From: Xiphydria camelus
Lineage: Eukaryota; Arthropoda; Insecta; Hymenoptera; Xiphydriidae
DNA: 64,000 nucleotides
Direction: 5' to 3'
NCBI GenBank assembly: GCA_963678675.1
Contig: OY783199.1
Coordinates: forward strand, 3,913,501-3,977,500
Every line of letters starts with the position of its first letter. The stretch's first letter is position 1. The notes under the pieces were generated by a model. It did not search any database, had not been told where the DNA came from, and saw nothing but the letters and a program-made list of their open reading frames with translations. This document shows positions 25,066 to 37,400 of the stretch, piece after piece. A program made the position numbers and the translations under genes.

Positions 25066-25212
25066 AATATTATATGTTATTATGACATAACATCTTTGTA
25101 TTACACCACGAATACATTTTGTAACGAGCGCGAATTATATTCTACAATTAATGAAATTCGTTTATCCTCGTAAATAAAGTTATTACTTTTAATTTTGTTG
25201 AAGAGAATATAG

Positions 25213-25534
25213 GGTAGGGTGATCGAACCGGTTTGCCGGACACTACCACTTGTCGGATACTTTCCACAAACAAGGACCAGTTGTCCGAAAAATGGTACAT
25301 CAATGTCTGAATATTTGTCTAGGGTGTCCAAAAACTAATAAAACTAACTTTCTGACTTTTAAATAAAAAAATTAATAGCGTGCAATGTTTCTTTTTCGTC
25401 TCAATACATTCTTCACACTTCAAAATATAATTTACGCCGACAAAATTTGTTTCATAGCATAAACTAACCATTTTATTAAGTGTTAAACGCAATAAAACAG
25501 TTAGATGTCCGAAAACCAGTTCGGTCACTCTAAC
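25213..25534. mobile_element. Inverted-repeat element of about 320 bases
   Basis: The left end, AGGGTGATCGAACCGGTTTG followed by CCGGACA, is matched by the inverted right end, TGTCCGAAAACCAGTTCGGTCACTCTAA. No transposase ORF is present. Confidence 0.6.
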
Positions 25535-27083
25535 TAAGAGTCGTGCGTATAAGATATCTCTTTTCCAATCCTTTCTCCATAATGATCAAATATTTATTAT
25601 GCTTTTAAAAAGTATAGTATCTAAAAAGAGCAATATCGCCACCACGAAACTATACCTACCGAAAACTTGAATAAGTTCGATATCACGATCACAGCTCCAT
25701 ATGTTCTCACGATCGATATCTGCTAGCAGTTTTGAAAATATTGTTTGAATATATTATTTGGAATTTATCAGGTTCGATTATTTTATTCGATTTCATAGGA
25801 ACTTTAAATAATCTCGGTCTAATTTTGGAATATTCTATACAATTCTACACTCGTCAATTATACTCGATTTTAAACCGAGTACAATGCACTTTGTCCGGTT
25901 TAATTCGGTTGCTTAGTTTCGAAGTTATAAGCGTTTAAAGTTTCCTACGTTCGACACGGAAGTGACCCAGTAACCGCGAGACACCTGCTGACCCGAACCT
26001 ACCCTAATTTCCACTCCAGTTCCTCCGAGCGAGACAACCCCCTCCACTCGGTCTAATTTGCTCACATTCCATACTATACAGAGTGGAGGGAGAACAGCAG
26101 GTCCGAGGGCGGGACAATAACCTCCGCTGCGATTGGTTGAAATATCTAGTTTGAGTCTCAGGACCGGCGCAGTCCGCATGGGGCCCGCGCTGAGTTTGAC
26201 TTTCGAGAATGTTGGACAACCAAACCCGAAAAGTGACAACCAAACAGTTCAATTAATCTATGCTCTCCATTTATTAACACAAATCGATACAGAGTCGTAT
26301 AAATGGAAAGAATTCAATAAAGAAGAGTACGATATAAATGTGATGTCTATTTCGGTTAATCGAGTAATTTAATTTTGCGTATGTGAAAAACTTGAATCTC
26401 TAATTTCAACGAATGAAATGGCAAGTCTGACGAAATAGTCGCATTTTAATTGGCGAGATAAAGGCCCAATCCCACAGTACTTGATTAATCTAACCAGTAG
26501 TTGAGTAGAAATACCAACAGGAAAGATAACACTTGACGCCGTCTCTTCGTAATTTTATCACGATGTTTCGATACCCATCAATTGTATCTATTATTATTTT
26601 TTGTTTTCATTTTCATATGGCAATTCATAGCAATTAACAAACAAAAATTAAGATAATAGAGATTGAAAACCCACGTGACGGAAAGTTGCAGGAAGGACTT
26701 TTGAATTTTAAGCCTTCACGTTGCTATCCCTATTTAACCACTGATCAGACCAATGAGAGGGGTCGTGTGCGACTGTTTTTCGCACGAGTCGAGAGTTAGG
26801 TGATCCTCTCCTTGAGATATACCCAATAAAAATTGCATTCATTGCACTTGCACCTGCCAAAGAGGAGAGAGAACCAGTTGTGAATAAGCCTTAGGGAGAA
26901 AAACATTATCTGGCAGCATCGCTTACGCATAGGTTAGGTTCGTTCCACGTCAGTTTACGGAGCAGTGACTTGAACAAAAAGAAGCGTAGTCTTGACAAGC
27001 CGGTTCAGGTATTTTCCAAGGCATTCCGAAATCGCTGCAACTGCGGCAGAACATTCTGTTTCACTTGACCTCACGTTTCAAGA

Positions 27084-29211
27084 ATGGGGTATCTAAAATC
27101 CATTGGAACGACCATTATATACACTGGCCTGTTCCTAGCGGTAATTACTTTCCTGCCAGGTCTGCCGCCGGATGCAGAATTCTCCGAATATAGGTACTAC
27201 ATAGAGTTCAATGAACTTATTCACATAGGTTTGCGTAGCTCAAGGACAGAGTAATGTTCGGTCACACTGACGTTTCGTTATGTTTTCAGCATTGTCCTGC
27301 CTGCAGAGTTGGACGGAAAACTAGCATCTAATAACAGATTGAACGACGCAGAAATATTGTTTAAAGGAGAACTTCACGGCCCAGAGTCATTCGCCTCTTA
27401 CGGCGATGAATTATACACTGGAATACACGGTGGAAATGTCATAAAAATTGTGGGAAAGCAACTGGTGCGCATTGCTAAATTTGGCAAGGATTGCGGTAAG
27501 CTGGTCTATATAATTTAGAATTCTCAAAACTGAAGGTGAAGCTGGGTCATCTCTCGGCATTTATAAGCTGATCGATGTAAATTCTCGCTCGCAGATGCTT
27601 TCTGGGAAGAGAAGGAATGCGGCAGGCCGCTTGGATTGAAATTCGATAAAGCAGGAGCACTGTATGTCGCCGACTCGTATTATGGAATATTCAAGGTCAA
27701 TGTCCGCACCGGGGACTATAAGCAAATTGTCGATATTTCGAAGCCAATAGAGGGAGTGGTGCCAAAAATTTGTAATAGTCTGGACGTCGCCAGCAATGGC
27801 GATATCTATTGGTCGGACTCCAGTAGCGATTTTTCCCTCCTTGATGGCGTCTACACAATGCTGGTTAATCCCTCTGGAAGGTAACACACTGATTCCTCCA
27901 GTGTTTCACTCACGCGTGAACTCACGGACATTACCGAAGACGCAACGTTCTTACAGACTTATGCGATACAACGCGGCGACTAAGCGAAACGAGGTGCTCG
28001 TGCAATACCTCGGTTTCGCGAATGGCGTCCAACTCAGCCAGGATGAAAGCTTCGTGCTCGTTAGCGAGACGCTGACGTCGCGCATCACGCGGTACAACAT
28101 CAAGGGACCCAAAGCGGGACGCGCGGAGCCCTTTGTTCAAGGATTACCCGGCCTCCCGGACAACATACATTCCGATGGACAAGACGGCTTTTTAGTCAGT
28201 TTGATAGTTTACGCGGATGCCGATCATCCCCAGTTACCCCAGTCCTTCATTCCTCATCCTTACATAAGAAAAATGCTAGTGAGATTCTTTACTTTGATCG
28301 AAGCGCCGTTTAAACTCCTCGAGGAGTATTATCCAAATTATTATTCGAAGAGAATCGTTCATGCCATTGGCTCCTTCGAGAGCTTAAAGTTCATGAGCCC
28401 GTCCAAAGTCACGGTGCTGAGAGTCGATAGAGATGGCAAAATTGTCGATGCTCTTTACGCGACCGACGAAAAGATCGCCGGTATCAGCTCCGCGTATATT
28501 CACAAGGATTTCCTTTGGCTCGGTTCGCCGTATAACGAATATATCGCGCGGGTACCACTGAAGCAAGCCTTTCTTGATATGGTCGTGAGGGAAAAGCAAT
28601 ATGTCGCCGCTGAGAAATCTGTACCTTCCAGCACAACCGCTAAACCCGCAACCACTACGACTCCTAGACCAGTAACTACGACTACGACTCCAAAACCTAC
28701 TACTACTACAACTCCAAAACCTACTACTACTACAACTCCAAAACCTTCCACAACTACTACACCTAAGCCAACTCCCGCTCCTACCGCTCCTCCTCCGAAG
28801 GTGGTTACCAAGACCGCCGCTCCTATTCCGAAATCAGTTCCTACGATTCCGAAACCCACTCCGCCTTCAACGACCAAACCAACTACATCTGCTCCAGTTA
28901 AAACAACAAATTCACCTCCTCCCACTACCGCTAAGTCATCCACTCCGACGACTTCCAAACCAGCCACCCCTGCGGCACCTACTCCCCGCGCAACCGGTCA
29001 ACAGGGCGCTTCCGCTACTGATCCAAAAATCACGAAGTCGCCGCCAGTCCAAGCTAAGAAAGTAGAAGCGGCGCAGGAAGCTAAGCCGCGCTCGAAGACG
29101 GTAGATTCCACAAAAGTACGGCAAACAGCGGGGTCTCAAAAGGACGTACCCGTTCGACAGACTGATAGTGTCGGAGGACGCGTCGGCGTCGACGATCCTC
29201 CCACGAAGTAG
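27084..29211 (+). CDS. Hmu: Hemomucin / APMAP-like membrane glycoprotein
   Basis: This is an adipocyte plasma-membrane-associated protein family member, matching insect hemomucin, a surface mucin with a strictosidine-synthase-like six-bladed propeller. Four exons join in phase: 27084-27193, 27290-27495, 27595-27880 and 27957-29211, giving about 618 residues. An N-terminal signal-anchor helix lies at about residues 8-28. Family segments include LHGPESFASYGDELYTGIHG, CGRPLGLKFDKAGALYVADS, DIYWSDSSSDF, FANGVQLSQDESFVLVSET and LPGLPDNIHSDGQDGFLVSL. From about residue 422 the tail is mucin-like, with blocks of Thr, Pro and Lys (units such as TTTTTPKP) suited to O-glycosylation, ending in a charged segment. 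The start ATG is followed directly by the anchor helix. Confidence 0.93.
28625..28790 (+). repeat. Coding Thr-Pro-Lys mucin repeat
   Basis: Near-identical ACTCCAAAACCTACTACTAC units encode TTTTTPKP blocks in hemomucin. Two consecutive units are almost identical at the DNA level, so copy number may vary between individuals. Confidence 0.75.
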
Positions 29212-30778
29212 AACGTTTCATTCGCTATAAAACCGTCCAAGATTAACGGCAGCGTGCTGGATGAAAGTGAGATTCACGTATCATTCCAAGTACTTGACGA
29301 ATACTCGCGCGGAGACATCGAAATCTTATTTTATATTCGAAACCAAAATGAACGAGTGAGTATCCGGTGGACGGTTCAGATGAATACTCCAAGAGCATAG
29401 TTCGTACATGATTATATATGAGTTAAACGTGATTTTCTTTATAGCAATAATATCCTGGGGATAGGGTCCAAGCACAATGCGCTTTTGAAGCCACATTCTC
29501 GTACTAATAGGTAAACATATTCTTCTCCATTTTTGTTGTTCTTTTTTTTCCACAGGTTATATTATGTTGTAAAACTGAATCATTCCCCATTGATAAACCT
29601 GATGATTTATTATGTATATAAAGTTGGATGTTCGTACAAAAGTTTTTTTTACGTGGAGAATATGACATACGTATTTTATATATTCTAATTTTATGGATGT
29701 TATAACCGTAATATAAGGGACATTTGTTCGTATACGAATGTAAAACCATAAGGAGGAAATATACAATATAAAATTGAAGGGGGTTCCTGGAATAAAGTTG
29801 CAATCATCAAAATTATCGATCATTTCTTGAATAAGCTTGAAAGTATTTCCATTTAATAAAAGTCAACGACTATTTTAATTGTTGCAACATTACTTAAGGA
29901 ACTCTTTCAATGGTCTACTAAACGAACGATTTACCCAATGGGTGTTGATAGTATTAGGTACTGAGAACAAGCACCTGGTTAGAAGGTAAGACGAGCTAAA
30001 AGGAAGACTGAGGACAAAAAAAGACGTATTTTTCTCTTTGTAGTTTCTGAAATATTACGATAACGAATATCTCATTTTTAATCTATTTCAGCCAACAGGA
30101 ACGGATCGGGATGTACGGGGTATGATTCTCCGTGATATAACTCCATTGACACTGGCTTAGGTTTACACCGGAGGTGAAATAGGGAAGGAAACGAGATGAT
30201 ATGGCAATTTTAATAAATTGAACATATACGTTTATAGGTATACCGGGAGGGAAAACTTACGATAGAATGGAATTGTGACCTCACCTCTGATATAAAAGTA
30301 TCGTAGCGTGTAGGTCGAATACTAGAACACCTCATCTATTTCAGCTGAAATGTGTCTAGAAAGGGAGTTTCAAGTAAAGGAGGTGAAAGGAAATAAAATA
30401 TATGGAATTATTATAAACTGAATGCTTTTATTATTAACGTACATAAAGCAGAATCTGCATACAATCATAGGGAATCCCTTAGAGAAGATTGTTTTCCCCC
30501 TGTGATGAAGTACTGAGTAAATGCAATTGATTCTTGTTATTTCGTATTAACGATATCCCTGAAAAAGTTGTCTCTCAAATGCAATGTAAAATTGCGATAA
30601 TTCGAGACGAAATAAGAAAAAAGATAAGTATACCGCGTTACTAAAATATCATTCTTTTGATGCGCCTATCAGACTTTATATTGTAAATAGCACTCTTGCT
30701 CTTCTATCTTTTATCGCGAAATTTTATGTGCCCAACGACTGGTCCAATGAACGTGATCGGGAAACGTGTTTTGATCAT
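29212..30778. other. Noncoding spacer with a diverged duplication
   Basis: This is AT-rich with no supported CDS. It holds the hemomucin 3' UTR and a diverged direct duplication at about 30172-30440, in which GGAGGTGAAA and a TATGGAATT-type stretch recur about 205 bases apart. Confidence 0.45.
29791..29796 (+). terminator. Candidate polyadenylation signal (hemomucin)
   Basis: AATAAA lies about 580 bases after the stop codon, with a second AATAAA at 29855-29860. Both are positional calls. Confidence 0.4.
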
Positions 30779-31813
30779 TTAAATACTAATACGCCTCGCC
30801 AAAAACGTTGGCAGTAGCGATCGCATTTTTTCGCTTAAAGTACTTCGTATTTTCCACAGGAATGTCGGGTCGATAGCAAAGTGCCAATAGCCGTTTCTCT
30901 TCAGCACTGCCCACTTCTGCCCAGCAATCAGAGATTTCTGATACTCGGCAATCTCTTTTTCTTTCGATAAATCTGGCCTCAATTTATCAACCGTGCCAAA
31001 ACCTAGTCTCACCAGTTCCTGACCGACCTGGAGTGGTTCCTATTAGAAAACTTACGTCAATATTCCATTCTTAGTACATACCAGATATGGAGAAAATTGT
31101 AGAGCAAAGAGGAAGCTCTGCCTGCCTTGTCCTTTCCTTGAGCCACCCTTATCATACACTCCAAAAAGTCTTTCTCTCGAACCAGTGGTATCAGAGTAAC
31201 TTCTTTCCCACTGACGATGGTTTGCAACCAACTGATGCCTGCAAAGTGTCTCTATTATCATACTCTATCTCAAAATCTGCTCCAAATATACATCGAATAA
31301 CTCCTAACTATAATTACCTAGATTTGTCACCTTAACTCCAGCGACCTTCACAGGCAAATACGTTCTTTTACCCAGTCTTGGCAATGGTACGAGCGGTTTG
31401 TGATCGACCATAATAAACGGACCCTTCTCGTTCGGTTCTATACGCACGGCGGCGCCTCTCATCAGCGTTCTTGACTTCAGGAAGTGGGTTGGCACTTGCG
31501 AAGGTTTCGTGAATCTTGCAAACTATCCGCAGAGAACGAGGATTGGATTAACATGCTCGGGACGACTAGGATGATCATTTACAACGAACTTACAGGCCTT
31601 ATCCTTCGCGTGGCGATCAGCAGGCCGACGCCGGCGATTCCGTAAGTCAGTAACTGCAAGCAGAACAGTAGTCCTTGAGCGGATCGGTTACGTGAAGGAA
31701 CTCATAGCGTTCGACGTCTATTTTGCACTCCTACCTACCTCGACCCCACGGGTGTCGTGCTCCATGTAAATCGTAAACTTCTCGAAGATGGTTCTCTCCT
31801 TTTCGGAACCCAT
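30779..31813 (-). CDS. C3orf33-like protein (SNase-like fold), with apparent frameshift
   Basis: This resembles vertebrate C3orf33, a small membrane-associated protein with a staphylococcal-nuclease-like domain. Minus-strand exons are 31813-31739, 31653-31594, 31522-31318, 31238-31082 and 31039-30779. Exon 2 encodes a membrane helix (LLTYGIAGVGLLIATRRIRP); later segments include RLGKRTYLPVKVAGVKVTN, GISWLQTIVSGKEVTLIPLV and QELVRLGFGTVDKLRPDLS. The first three joins are in phase. Exon 4 enters in the frame giving SWLQTIV but must leave in the next frame (LFALQFSPYL) to meet exon 5, so the assembled sequence appears to lack one base within about 31105-31130. This could be a sequence error or a real lesion. 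An upstream in-frame Met exists at 32023, but 31813 fits the family better. Confidence 0.7.
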
Positions 31814-32549
31814 GGTCGTGCCTTTCCCGCCTTCTCGCGAGCTCGATAGAGTTAATTCTGTCAATAGGAACTGCTGCCACGGCGTGTCATGCCTATTGTA
31901 GGTCGAACTTAAAATAAAAATGTTTACTGACACACGCTGCGACACTATATAGGTAATAAGCGCCGCTTCGTTCAGTCTCCCATTGCGTTCATACGACCTT
32001 GACGTGTGACGTAATTTATTCAAGATTCCTCACAGTGCTACTCGACGATTCTTTGTAGAAGGATGAACGCTGCTCTCTCATTGGATGATAAATCTACTGC
32101 ATTGAAGCGTCAAGTGTACGCTTATGAATCGCACATAACGAGAAACTGACCCTTCAATGGGCCGACCAGCTGTTAGCCATCAACACGAGGAACACGAGTA
32201 ACACGAATACGGCTGTACGTGAATACCTGTTGGTGCGCTCCTCGATTGATGACCGGCTCGGTTCGATTGAACCGCCCGAAGACGTACGTCAGCGACGCAA
32301 TAGACGCGCATTGTCGAGACCGAGGTGTCATCGAAAAGTGGGGTAGAAAGGCGCGAGCCGAATGTGAACGTGGTTCGGCACTTCGGTAATGCACGTAGCA
32401 TCCGCGCAGGTACGTCAGTGCTCGTGTCTCGTGCTCTTCGTCGCGCAGGAATGGAAAAGAACCTTTCCTGCTTTTGGTAATTACACACCGTGGCCGAAGA
32501 AGTTGTCTATTTCGTCCCCAAGATGTACTCGCCCCTTCGCGCTTGAAAG

Positions 32550-34129
32550 ATGTTTCGGGAAGGCCACTATCTGGAAGTCATCAAGGTACGAGATCTCTTC
32601 ATGGATGTCAAAAACACTCGTACCTATCTCGCGAAACTGTAAAGAGCACAATTTACAGGCGTCCGAGCATTGCGCCGCAACGGCGATAGTTACAGTGCAG
32701 GAGAAAGTGGTCAAGATTAAAAAGAGAAAAGTCTCGACCAACAAGTGGCTTGATTTGGAGGATTGGATGGCTCTCTACGACGTCTTGGAGAAGGCCCTGA
32801 TTCGGAATAGTCGGAAGCTTCGTACATTCGAGAGGACCAAATCCACTCGACACTTAGAGATTACGTAAAGAACCAGCTATTTTTTGCTTGCAGTGAAGCA
32901 TATGTCACTTTATTGGGCTTACAGGGGAAATAATTTGGCTAGAAATGATTGTGGAGGCTCCAGCAGCAAAGCATCCTGAAATTTTGATATCTAAAATTAA
33001 TGCGCCAGAGCTGATAGTTATATAATGAATGATTTTAATTCTTTGCACTCTCCAAACATATCTATTCCATCTATCATTATTCTTTGATCAATCTGAATTG
33101 GTTCTCTCCAAGTAGAAAACGAGTACCATTCTCTATCTGAAGTAATTTGTCTTGATCATTGAAGAATTTCTTTATTTATTGACGGTATACTGTATACGGT
33201 TCTCAGTTTTAATGATTATTCTACGACTTTTCTCATCAAATTATTTACAGTCAAAATCGCGTCCCTATACTTTTATTGGTAATAGCAGAGTTTCGTTCAC
33301 TCCAATAATTACGAGCTCGACGCGGGAATACGCGCGGAAGGTCGTAACCATTTTTCCTTTGCATCTCAGGTACGCCTTTGAAACGTCGGACAATCCTGAC
33401 GACAGAACGTCACTGCCCACGATCAGAGTCAAAGTATCGCCGGCGAAGAGAAAATCGAAGACTAAAGAGCGAAACGATAAAAAGTCCTGCGCAGATGCGA
33501 AATGCACCGCGACGAATCCTTCCCTCTCGGCCGACAATGAAATCGCGCATCGCGTCGATGATACCGCTAAATCGGAAAGCGAAGCTTATCGCATCGAGAG
33601 ATCTCCCGGGCTCTCGACCGCCGTAGAGGAATACGTGCCGGACTTGCCGAACGCGCAGAGAGCGGTCGCCGAGTTCAAGTACGTACCGAGCAAGAAGAGT
33701 ACTTTGCAGAGTATGCAACTCTCGAAAGAATCAAACGAATACGTGCCAACTGTGATACGAGAAGAAGCCGTGGTCGATACCGTCTCTTACGTCCCGAATT
33801 CAGTACCGACGGTGCGAGCCGTTTACGATACTTACGAACCGATAGGCTCCTCGAGCGTGACCGCCAACTTACTCGATGGCTACGTTCCCAACTCGAAAGG
33901 AGGCGGCAAGAAGGTGGAGGAGTATCAACCGGACTTCACGAGTAAAGCTATGAAGTTCGACGAGAGTTACGTACCCTCGAGTTCGCAGGTCATTAGGGAA
34001 CTGAAGAAGTCCGGTAGCGATTCGACTACGAGAGAGTCGAAAACGGAATGCGTCGAACGGTACAAGGAGTCGATGTCTTCCAGAAAAGGCCGTCTCGTGA
34101 TGTCCGGTAACGTCAAACGGGAATTGTAA
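32550..34129 (+). CDS. Unrecognised protein with repeated Tyr-x-Pro motifs
   Basis: I do not recognise this family. Three exons join in phase: 32550-32585, 32659-32864 and 33370-34129, giving about 333 residues that begin MFREGHYLEVIK. The N-terminal 80 residues look structured, including KWLDLEDWMALYDVLEKALI. A lysine-rich, nuclear-localisation-like stretch follows (VSPAKRKSKTKERNDKK). From about residue 167 to 283 there are eight spaced motifs of the form Y-x-P plus a small or acidic residue: EYVPD, KYVPS, EYVPT, SYVPN, TYEPI, GYVPN, EYQPD and SYVPS. This spacing resembles short linear docking sites in a disordered region. The gene is divergent from the C3orf33-like gene and convergent with aquarius. 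The start could lie in an unseen upstream exon. Confidence 0.68.
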
Positions 34130-34176
34130 TGCAGGAGACTTATCTAAATGAGAAATGTGCATTTTTTAAAATTCTT

Positions 34177-34182
34177 TTTATT
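34177..34182 (-). terminator. Candidate polyadenylation signal (aquarius)
   Basis: TTTATT on plus reads AATAAA on minus, about 220 bases beyond the aquarius stop. It falls between two convergent genes only 275 bases apart, so their 3' UTRs may overlap. Confidence 0.5.
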
Positions 34183-34403
34183 CGTTTTCGCAAGTGTGTA
34201 TATGTACATATGAAAATACATGAATGTTTTCGAGAGTTTATAGGTGGACGAGGCAACGTATTTTTATAGAAATCGTGATGCTGGTTTCTATTTGCTCATT
34301 GGATTGATTAGTATGGATAGGAAATAGGGTGTCTCTGCGGTAATATTGGTTTAGGATGCTTAAGACTTCGGCATGATTTGTAAAGGTAATCGGTACTCGA
34401 TGT

Positions 34404-37400
34404 TCAGTCTTCCTCCTCTGGCGGATCGTCGACTAAATTCATTATCTCCATCGCTTCTCGCATCCCATTTTTCTTTTCGGTTTCATCGCCGTCCATTTCC
34501 TCGTCATCCGTGTCATCGTCGGCACCAGGATGTGCGGGAACTCTGTGTGTAGGACTAACCGGCGTTGGCATTGAACCTGGCTTTTGCCACTCCTTTTCGT
34601 CAGCCTCCTAAATCGACATGAAAGAGATTTGACGAATAATCGCTTGCGAATATCGTTAAAGCTTTATGAATAGCACCCTTTTTCTTACTACTTCGCACTT
34701 GAAGAAGGAAAGCAAACGCTACTTACATCAGCTTGCACCTTCATGCCGCTGACTTTGTCCATGTAATAATCATAGACGAACTTAGCCATGTGCGGCATGT
34801 CCTCGATCTCCATTGGCGGCACAGAAGGCGGCTCGTCGTTGGGTCTTTCAGCGGGGAAGACTTCCTGCGGTAGTAGCTTCAACTTGAGTGGACGTCGCAT
34901 GAGCTGATCGAAAGCAGGCGTCAGCTCGAAGCAATTCTTGAAGAGAGAAACTCGAGCAAAAACGTAGAGGCCGAGTCGTGCGCGAGACATGGCCACCACC
35001 AGACGCCTGGCGTCTCTCAAGTGACCAACGGCGCGAGTCTTCACCAAGGACAGCAAGATGTAATCGTTCTGTTGACCCTGGTACTTGTCGACGGTCGTTA
35101 CTTTGTTCGGACGACCGATTAGAGGATTATTTGCGCATCTAGAAGGAGAGGTACGCGTCATTGTCCACGAGAAGTCAGCAAAAACAAATATAGTAGCTAC
35201 ACGGAACGTCGATTAAAAACGAACCTTATATTGATCACATCGCGTATCAGATGCTTCTGGCCATTGTAAGTCGTCAGAATGCTGATGCGCTCGGCGGGAT
35301 AACCCAGCAGTCGCATGTACATAAACACCGCGACGCAGTATTCGGCCTCGGCAAGGTTCTGATAGAAGTAGGCGCTCGGTTCGCTCTCGCCGACTCCGTT
35401 GAAGTCCTCGACGTTGACGAGCTGGAAGTCGTAGAGGAAACCGGCATTCGCCACCAAATACTCGGGACTTCGCTCGACGTGCAGCAGGTTGCCGAGCTTC
35501 TTGTATCGCCAATTATACAAATTGCAGATGCTCGGCCTCGCACGACCCTGGCCGTCGAGGTCGACAGTGGGCACGCCGAGTCGAACGAATCGCGCGAAGA
35601 GTGATTGCTCCATGTTCGAATACTTCTGGAACGCCATGTTCTTGATCACCGGCGGCAGTTGGTGGTGATCGCCGATCATTATCCAGCGCTTCAGACGATT
35701 ATAACCATCTTGCGGATTTTGTAGTAACAGCGGTATGAAGGTCTCGATCTCGAGGATCTGTGCGGACTCCTCCATGAGAATGTTGTCGTATTTGAATCCC
35801 ATGTCGACGAGCTCACGCCGCTTGAGCGCCGCGTGGGTGCAAGTCATCGCGATGACTTTGGCCTCTTTCACCAAGAGGTACTTGGATCTATCTAATCCCG
35901 ATCTGAGCAGCTCGAACGCTCTGAATTCTTCGAGTTGCGTGAAGATGCGCTCGATATACCTTCACGAGTTAAAATGTTACATCGGTAAGTGATGAGAATT
36001 CGAGACTTTGCAATAAGGATATAATGAGAAGGACAAAGCACTCACCTGAAGCAGCTTCGCGCTATCTCGAGGTCTTCCGCCAGAGAGCAACGTTTGAACA
36101 GGGGCTGCGGTGCATTATCGAAGAACTTGTGAAAAGGAAACTCGTCGGAGACGAAGGAAGTAGGTGCCGTTGGTCCTTTTTGGTTGATCCTAGATACGAA
36201 GCGCTCCCATCGCGTCGACACCTGGTACATGAAAAAGTGGCCGGCGGTTTCGCAAGTGTACGCCACATCACCCTTGACATTCAGAGACTCCTAGAATCGT
36301 TGGGGTATATCGATTTAACGGCATTTTTCGCAATTGTGAAGAGTGCGGGACTCTTTAAGCATATGCCACTTTCAATGTCTGGCTCTTACCTGCAGTCTCT
36401 GAACCTCGTTAAGCAAATCAATACGTTTCGCCAGTACGTAATTGACCCTGCCGTATCTACTGAAGTCCTTTTCAGTCTCGAGCGCTTCCTCGCCGTGACC
36501 GAGACGCAACAAGTGCCTCTCGTCGATATCCAATGCCATGATCTTCTCGAACAATTGATTCAACGCCTGATTCGAGTGCGTCACGATGAGCGTTCTCTGA
36601 TTGGGAAAGTTATGATAGAGATTCGAGATGATCTGTACGGCGACGTCGGTTTTTCCGGTACCCGGAGGACCGACCACGAGTGTCAAGCCTGGCTGCATAC
36701 CAGCGCGGATGGCTTCGACCTGAGTCGGTGTGAAGGGTATTTGATTTCTGGAAGAAACGTTTGTTTCGTTATTGCATTTTCTGCATTTTATAATTGAACA
36801 TCGGTTCGAAAATTACTAACTTTTTAGGTTCGTTTGCCTTGTAAGGTCCCCTGCTAGGTGGAATGTGTGGCTCCACTGTTATCAATTTTTCATTGGACTG
36901 ATCTCCGTTGTTCTGTTTGTTCAAAACCTCCTTAAAGGTCAAGCGGAACGGGCGGATCAGTTTCTCGGGGTTATCCTCTTTGACGCGAATCTCATAGCCA
37001 GGAAAGCTGGCGCGCAGATGATCGATGTCGAGGAAAGTATCGTTGAAATCCATAGTTGGGATTTCATTTGGCATTCTAACAAGAGATCGAGAATAATACG
37101 TAAGAGACGGAAATTGTGTCATTCAATTAGAGTAAATCTCGAGGAAATTTTCTTTTGCATTCGATTGAATATTTTGAAAACTTCTCAGTGTTTTTTTCCG
37201 GGCAAAACGCATTAAAAGTATCAGCGCGGTTCCAGAAGCGCTTGGTGAGAAATCACACAAGTTGAAATTTCAACGCAATTATAATTCTGTTTGCTAAGTT
37301 CAGTATAGCTTAGTAAGCCCGAGAGAGAATTTGAAATCCGGGTCAATTGGATGTCGACCATTAGTTGTTACGTATCATTCGATTCGGGGAATTCGAAGCA

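Larger units (their letters stand above)
20041..27083. other. Long AT-rich intergenic region
   Basis: About 7 kb holds no supported coding gene; all frames are short and lack domains. Visible structure includes an isolated exon-like segment (21602-21708), diverged repeats with AGAGTACGRCRTA words (22030-22900), a short inverted-repeat element (22333-22408), a triplicate motif array (24820-25065), an inverted-repeat element (25213-25534) and a GC-rich island (25955-26225). The 5' flank of hemomucin occupies the right end. Confidence 0.5.

Noticed and set aside
25925..26252. Minus-strand frames of 82-104 codons
   Set aside because: They lie in the GC-rich island and overlap each other; no domain or splice context was seen.
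28500..28967. 155-codon minus-strand frame rich in Val and Gly
   Set aside because: It is the antisense shadow of the hemomucin Thr/Pro repeat (ACT/CCA codons read back as Val/Gly).
32481..32744. Minus-strand frame starting with a signal-peptide-like sequence (MLVETFLFLILTTFSCTV)
   Set aside because: It overlaps exons of the plus-strand Tyr-x-Pro gene whose splice phases fit, and no continuation exon was found.
36024..36797. 257-codon plus-strand frame
   Set aside because: It is antisense to aquarius exons 10 and 11, which encode the helicase core.
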